A DNA stretch of 64,000 nt from Amphimedon queenslandica (taxonomy: Eukaryota > Porifera > Demospongiae > Haplosclerida > Niphatidae): contig NW_003546413.1 in assembly GCF_000090795.2 (NCBI RefSeq), positions 75,927 through 139,926 of the forward strand, written 5' to 3'. Shown here piece by piece: positions 59,401 through 64,000 of this stretch. Position 1 is the first letter of the stretch. Each line of letters begins with the position of its first letter. The position numbers were made by a program, and so were the translations under genes. The notes beneath the pieces are model-generated. The model saw only the letters and a list, made by a program, of their open reading frames with translations, ran no database searches and was not told the origin of the DNA.

Positions 59401-60480
59401 CTACAGCAATTTGAGGCAACGAGTGCTAATGATTGGCTAAAATTAGCAGAGAAGACATTCAGAGCTGCTCTAGCCTGTGAGGGCAAAGATGCCAATAGCA
59501 AAGATCCTCCATCACAGATAACAGAACAGAACTGGTGGAAGAAGAGAACCACACCAGCTCAACCAGCAGCAACAGGAGGAGGAGGAGGGGGAGGAGGAGC
59601 AGCAGCAGCTAGTAAAGGAGGGGTACAGCAGTCCAAAAGCTCAACTGGTACTAAAGCAACTCCAGCAGCTACTAAACCTCAAGCAGTTAAACCAGGAGCA
59701 TCAAAACCAGTCCCTGCTCCAGCTAAAGGACGTCAACCAGTCAAGCCAGCTGGTGCTCCTGTTGCTGGTAGAGGAAGAGGGACTGCACCTTCTGCTGCTA
59801 AGACTACTGGCCCTGGGGCTCCTGCAGGGAGAGGTAAAACTGTTGCTACACTGGGGGACCTTAAGAGTGGACAGAAACAACCACAGAAGGCAACTGCTCC
59901 CACTGCTAGTGCAGGTGCTAGTAAGCAGCCTACTGATAAACCAACTAGCAGTGAAGCTAAACCTACAGAAACAGTAGCTGAGAACCAACCAAGCAAACCA
60001 GCTATACTGAATGAAGTGACATACATACCTAGACTAGGGCTGGCACGGTCTCTAGCAAAGCAGGACTGCCCCAAAGAGGAATGTGTCTCTTTATACGAAG
60101 AGGTCATCAAAATGGCTGGTCACATTCATGATGCGTACATTGAGCTAGGTGACTTGCTGTCCAAAGCAGAGCCTATCAAAGCTGTTGATGTATACAACAA
60201 ATTCCCATTCTCTGATCCGCCATCTTTTGATGATGCATACTTGCACGGAGAAATAGTACGCATCCTAATGAAAGGAACCTTGTATGATGACCCTAGACTG
60301 GCCAGTAGTATGATAGCAATGGGACGGGCACTAGGCATTGGTGTATTGGATAGACATGTGAGCACACTGGAGGCAAAGTTTAAGACAGCAATGCTAAAGC
60401 AAGTCTATGCTGGAGTGCATGGGAAGTCAGTAGATGATCCTGATCTACAAGCATTCTTTAAATTCAAATGCTGGACATAA
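56463..60480 (+). CDS. Cadherin-like sandwich, Cys-rich and TPR protein, family not identified
   Basis: Exons at 56463-56624, 56680-57402, about 57536-57645, 57719-57830, 57889-58053, 58110-58323, 58480-58860, 58907-59190 and 59332-60480. The N terminus has two Cadherin-like beta-sandwich repeats (LVPKFHAKVTEYTVTV, LQPSFSPSVLTYYCDL). Next is a Cys-rich block CTVCASILHCPCN...CQKC and CADCGKK, possibly zinc-binding. Helical hairpins of TPR type follow (AVSVDPTDHISCYHLGRLSLLLG, AIKCLKAASSIKPTH). A long Ala/Pro/Gly/Lys disordered stretch (about 59550-59990) precedes a conserved-looking helical C terminus ending FFKFKCWT. I do not recognise an orthologue. Poly-Gly and poly-Ala codon runs lie near 59575-59610. 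Its function is unknown; scaffold-like. Confidence 0.75.
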
Positions 60481-60675
60481 AAAACATAGTAGTACCTAAA
60501 TATAGTTTAAATCCCTTAAGCTGATTGTTACATATATTAGTCCTATTTTTACATTTTTAACATAATTTTTGCTGCACAAAAAAAATTATTCTTTTGCTGC
60601 AAATCTAGGTGGGGCTTATTAATTAATTTTAATTAGCCACGCCTTTTATTTCACTCTATTTAATGCCCGCCCATC

Positions 60676-63628
60676 ATGTCCATTGCCAGTACAGGTGATT
60701 GGCTTGAAGGCAAATCCTGGGTCACTGCATTACCCGATCATCCTTTATTTGAGGACTTTAAGGACAGCCCTGATAGTCAGTACCTCCTATGTGAGACCAG
60801 GGGGGATTTGTTCGTGTGGGACCCCGAGGGATATTGCCTCCGTACTACAAACCTTAAGAAACTCAATGCAGACACTCAGAGCGAGATTAATGAAGGACCA
60901 ACTGAAGTATATCAAGTAAGAGGAAATGAATTATAGTTTAGTGTATTATTGTCCTTACCATGTTAGTCTAAAAACAGCATGATAATATAAAATAATAATA
61001 ATAATAGTAATGATAATACAGTGGAACCTCTGTTAGTGAAATTTATCTTTAGCAAAAACTTTTGTATCGAAGAAGTTTATACTCTCTTCTATGCAATGAA
61101 AAAAAATTTCTCAATTTTTCCCAAAGTTATTCAAAAGTTCTATTTACATTTATTTATCATTTTATTACTTTACATCTTTAGAAACTTAACCCAACCATAA
61201 CTCCAGCAACACACCCGCACTCACTTACACCCTCTCCTACTGGACAGCACATTTGCATAGCTGGACCCCAGTATGTCTACATCATGGAGCTACGGAGATC
61301 AAGAGGGCCACACGGAGAGTTTAACAGTGGAGTAGAGGAGACAGAGTGTCGCACAGTATCAGTTGGTGATACTATAATAAGAGCACACAGACTTGAAGTT
61401 ATACAAGTTGAATGGTCTCAAGAAGAAGATGGGATAATTGCTATTTTGACAAATGACGAAATGTTGAGATTTTTCTCAATTTCAGAGCCCAGCGTTCCAA
61501 GACTAATACTGAACATTTCAAATAAACCATCAAGCGGCCAGCACTGTGTCACACTCCAGGAAGAAGGAGGGATGATAGGGTTTTCACTATCTGATGGTAT
61601 AGCATTCTTGTTACAAGATCAACTTGATATCCAGTCCATTCAACTAAGAGAAGGAGCTCTCATATCACCACCTGTACCAATGTACCCGTTTAATGAGGAC
61701 AACTATAATGGGAATGGACGTGGTTTGCTCCTCCTGCCCACCCAGCCACCTGTATTGGTAGTTGCTAGTAGTAATGGAACTATTCTTCACTGTATTTTTA
61801 TACAAGAAGTGAGGCCCATATTACATGTTTTTCTCTCTCTTGCATATACATCTACCTGTACAAGTGTACATATATACATACTGTACATCTGCATTTGTTC
61901 TCTAGTTTTTACTGTATAGCACTAAATTTTTGCTTGGGAAAATTTTATCATAGTATTTTAATTAAATTAATGATTCACTATGATTTACATACTATATGCA
62001 TGTAGAATGTGAAAGCCACATAGATATTTCATCAAACAAAAAACCCTGATGAAATTGATGAAATATTAATTGACTGAGGAAAATCTGGTGCTATAGAGTA
62101 CACTCTCTGCTCTTTCTCCCATAGAGTGATGAAGTAGATGAAGCGATACTGAGTGTAATAGAGATAATATCAATAGCTGACACTGATGACTGCAGTGTTA
62201 TAAAACTAATAAAAGGTAGTTGATATTATTAATTTATGTTATTAATTAATTTCAGTTTGAATAATAATTTCATTAAAGGATTATTTATGTCTTTTTTAGA
62301 TCCTGTAGCTCGTAATAATTATTCAATTCAGACTATGACTAGTATCTATTATGTGCACTTACCATGGATTGGTAATTTGGAAAACTTTACTCCTGATGGT
62401 AAGCAATTACATGTACATCACTGTTACTGGATGACATGCATGGTTACATGTACATTGTATATTTTTATTACTTACTTAACTGGAGTACTTTAATTAACAG
62501 AAATAAAGTATTAATTACTAATTTACTAAAAAATTATCCTACATTATTTGCTATTTCACAAAATTTTTAACTAGCTTTTAAAATTGGTAGTACAGTACAA
62601 AAATTTTCAAGGGTTGTAAATTTTGTGGATTTTATCAATTTAATGAAGTAGAGGTTGGCCAGATATTGAAACTTTTTACAATTAAGCTTACAAATTTTTA
62701 GGACATTTACAAATTTAAATCCTGATAAAATTTTTCATTTAAGGTTTTCCACAGGATTTTGGCATATTGCATCTTGTCAAAATACCCAAGGATATATAGC
62801 CTTGAATTTTTTCCAAAAAATGGCTCCAAAATCACCTAAATTTTTTATTAAATTTTCTGATGCATATTGATGTCCTTATGCTGTGTAGCAAGTTTGAGCT
62901 GATTCCGACTTCAATTTTTCAAGTTATGGCCATTTTAAGAAAATGCTAAAATTCTGAAAAATACCCAAGGCTATAGCCCATGTTTTTTTCCAAAAAATGG
63001 CTCCAAAATCACCCCAAATTTTATTACACTTTCTGATACATATTGATGCCCTTATGCTGTGTAGAAAGTTTGAACTGATTTCCAACTTCAATTTTTTATG
63101 TTAAGGCAATTTTTAAAAGCACCAAAATTTAGAAAAATACTCAAGGCTATTATTAGTTTGTTTTTTTCCAAAAATTGGGTTCAAAATCATCTCAAATTTT
63201 TTTATCTACACAGTATAAGGAGGTGTATATGTATCAAAAGAATGTAATAAAAATTTGGGGTAATTTTGAAGCCAATTTTTTTTGGGGGGGGGGATGGGGA
63301 AAGCATGTACTATAATAGTTGATGCCTTTTCTTAAAATTTGCTATTTTTTAAAAAGGCTGTAACTCAAAAAATTGGTTGGAATTACTTAAAACTTTCTAC
63401 ATAGCACAATGACATTTTTATGTATCACAAAATGTACTGTAGTAAAAATGGGAGGGTGATTTTATGAAACTGCAATGTACATGTATGTATTGAACATTAC
63501 TATTTTAAGGGAAATCCTGTTAATTGATTAATTGTTATTTTAGCTCCATCATTCACTGCTACCCCCTCATGCAACCTGGTGCAACTGTGTAGACTAGAAA
63601 AAGAGGAGAATAAAGGCATACCTGTGCA
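60676..63628 (+). CDS. NUP88: Nucleoporin NUP88, 5' part
   Basis: Exons 60676-60915, 61182-61808, 62125-62215, 62300-62398 and 63544-63628 close in phase; the last ends at a GTAAGT donor in phase 2, so the gene should continue. The visible part is the N-terminal beta-propeller. GDLFVWDPEGYC, VQVEWSQ-like and PMYPFNEDNYNGNGRGLLLLP (in part) match human AEDNYGYDACAVLCLP, and LVVASSNGTILHC matches LVIATESGMLYHC. NUP88 anchors NUP214 and NUP98 on the cytoplasmic face of the pore. Intron 4 contains satellite, part of it inverted. The downstream coiled-coil exons are not in the window, or not recognised in the last 370 bp. Confidence 0.88.
61910..62100. repeat. MITE of the TAC(C/A)GTATAGC family in a NUP88 intron
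   Basis: TACTGTATAGCACTAAATTT and AAAATCTGGTGCTATAGAGTA are mirrored with a few mismatches. Confidence 0.6.
62750..63440. repeat. Satellite block with an internal inversion, NUP88 intron
   Basis: Two to three + units (62810-63190) are followed by a unit in reverse complement (63200-63440; CTTTCTACATAGCACAATG mirrors CATTGTGCTATGTAGAAAG). A G-run (TTTTGGGGGGGG) lies near 63281-63290. Confidence 0.8.
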
Positions 63629-64000
63629 GTAAGTATAATTGGGTTGAGCATGAGTGAAGCCCCTCTAAATCCAGTCCCCACGGCTTGTGATATGTATTCC
63701 GTATGCCGTCTAATTATAAAATTGGCTGGAAATGCCTCCTCTAATAAAATGCAAAAAGAAATATTGAAATTGAACAGTAGGAGGGTGTGGTCACAATGAA
63801 CAATGAACAAGATAGTGACGTTGAAAAGAGATACTTTAGGTGGTGTTTGGAGCTACCCAAAGCATCTCTTAACTTCTTAAGGTAGCTTGACCCTGCCTCT
63901 AAAGGCTACCCATCTTCAGAACAACTTATCAAGCAATCGCACAATAATTCTCCTTTGTCTGATACTTAAAATAACAAAACAAGCCTTTGAGCACTCATAA
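63629..64000. other. Right edge, probably NUP88 intron
   Basis: A short ATG frame at 63797 (MNNEQDSDVEKRYFRWCLEL) ends at an AAG-GTAGCT donor-like site. It could be an exon, but nothing confirms it. Confidence 0.3.

Noticed and set aside
59701-60110. Antisense Ser- and Leu-rich frames opposite the Ala/Pro/Gly stretch
   Set aside because: Composition shadows of the + strand coding exon.
63559-63810. 83-codon minus-strand frame at the right edge
   Set aside because: Opposite a NUP88 exon, with no recognisable features.

Overview
This window looks like an AT-rich, gene-dense invertebrate genome. The gene content is animal: a death-fold immune-type gene, a PRDM9-type methyltransferase, TDRD12, NUP88 and COG6. 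Introns are often 45-60 nt, intergenic gaps are tiny, ACATGTACATGT runs recur, and small TIR repeats are abundant. The best guess is a demosponge (Amphimedon-like). That is inference from style and content, not a database match. Exon joins below were read by eye from GT/AG sites and checked for phase; where phases closed exactly I give codon totals.

Layout. 0.1-0.4 kb: last exons of an unidentified + strand gene. 0.5-5.8 kb: three tandem minus-strand genes, each with an N-terminal death-effector-like domain and a C-terminal Pro-rich, phosphotyrosine-motif tail. 5.9-6.4 kb: small MGC-type protein. 6.5-7.2 kb: p23/PTGES3 without its first exon. 8.3-12 kb: a satellite of about 175 bp units, interrupted by a MITE and by a 2.25-kb TIR-bounded element encoding a CRESS-virus-type Rep-like protein. 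13-24.6 kb: TDRD12-like gene. 24.6-25.6 kb: rhodanese protein. 25.7-28.8 kb: EXOSC7. 28.9-29.9 kb: RNF114/138-family E3. 29.9-31.5 kb: LRR protein. 31.6-31.9 kb: MRPS17. 32-33.1 kb: SFT2D. 33.3-35.2 kb: COG6. 35.7-36.5 kb: GID8. 36.6-40.5 kb: NSRP1. 40.8-47.1 kb: a gene that starts with a 2A-like peptide and then encodes a helical death-fold-like domain, a death domain, a Roc-COR-like GTPase, a second death domain and a captured copy of the NSRP1 tail. 47.3-50 kb: Kelch-coiled-coil-kinase gene. 50.4-52.7 kb: SZT2-like fragment, satellite, and a decayed third copy of the NSRP1 tail. 52.9-56.4 kb: PRDM9-like gene with a zinc-finger array. 56.5-60.5 kb: cadherin-like sandwich/TPR protein. 60.7-63.6 kb: NUP88, running toward the right edge.

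Themes. Housekeeping genes are packed head-to-head with 59-153 bp between start codons, so shared bidirectional promoters are likely. Two innate-signalling loci (the DED/phosphotyrosine adaptor cluster and the 2A/death-domain/Roc-COR gene) are the most unusual protein-coding content. Repeats form a readable stratigraphy: MITEs sit inside satellite units with recognisable target duplications, and a duplicated NSRP1 segment provides an empty site for one MITE.
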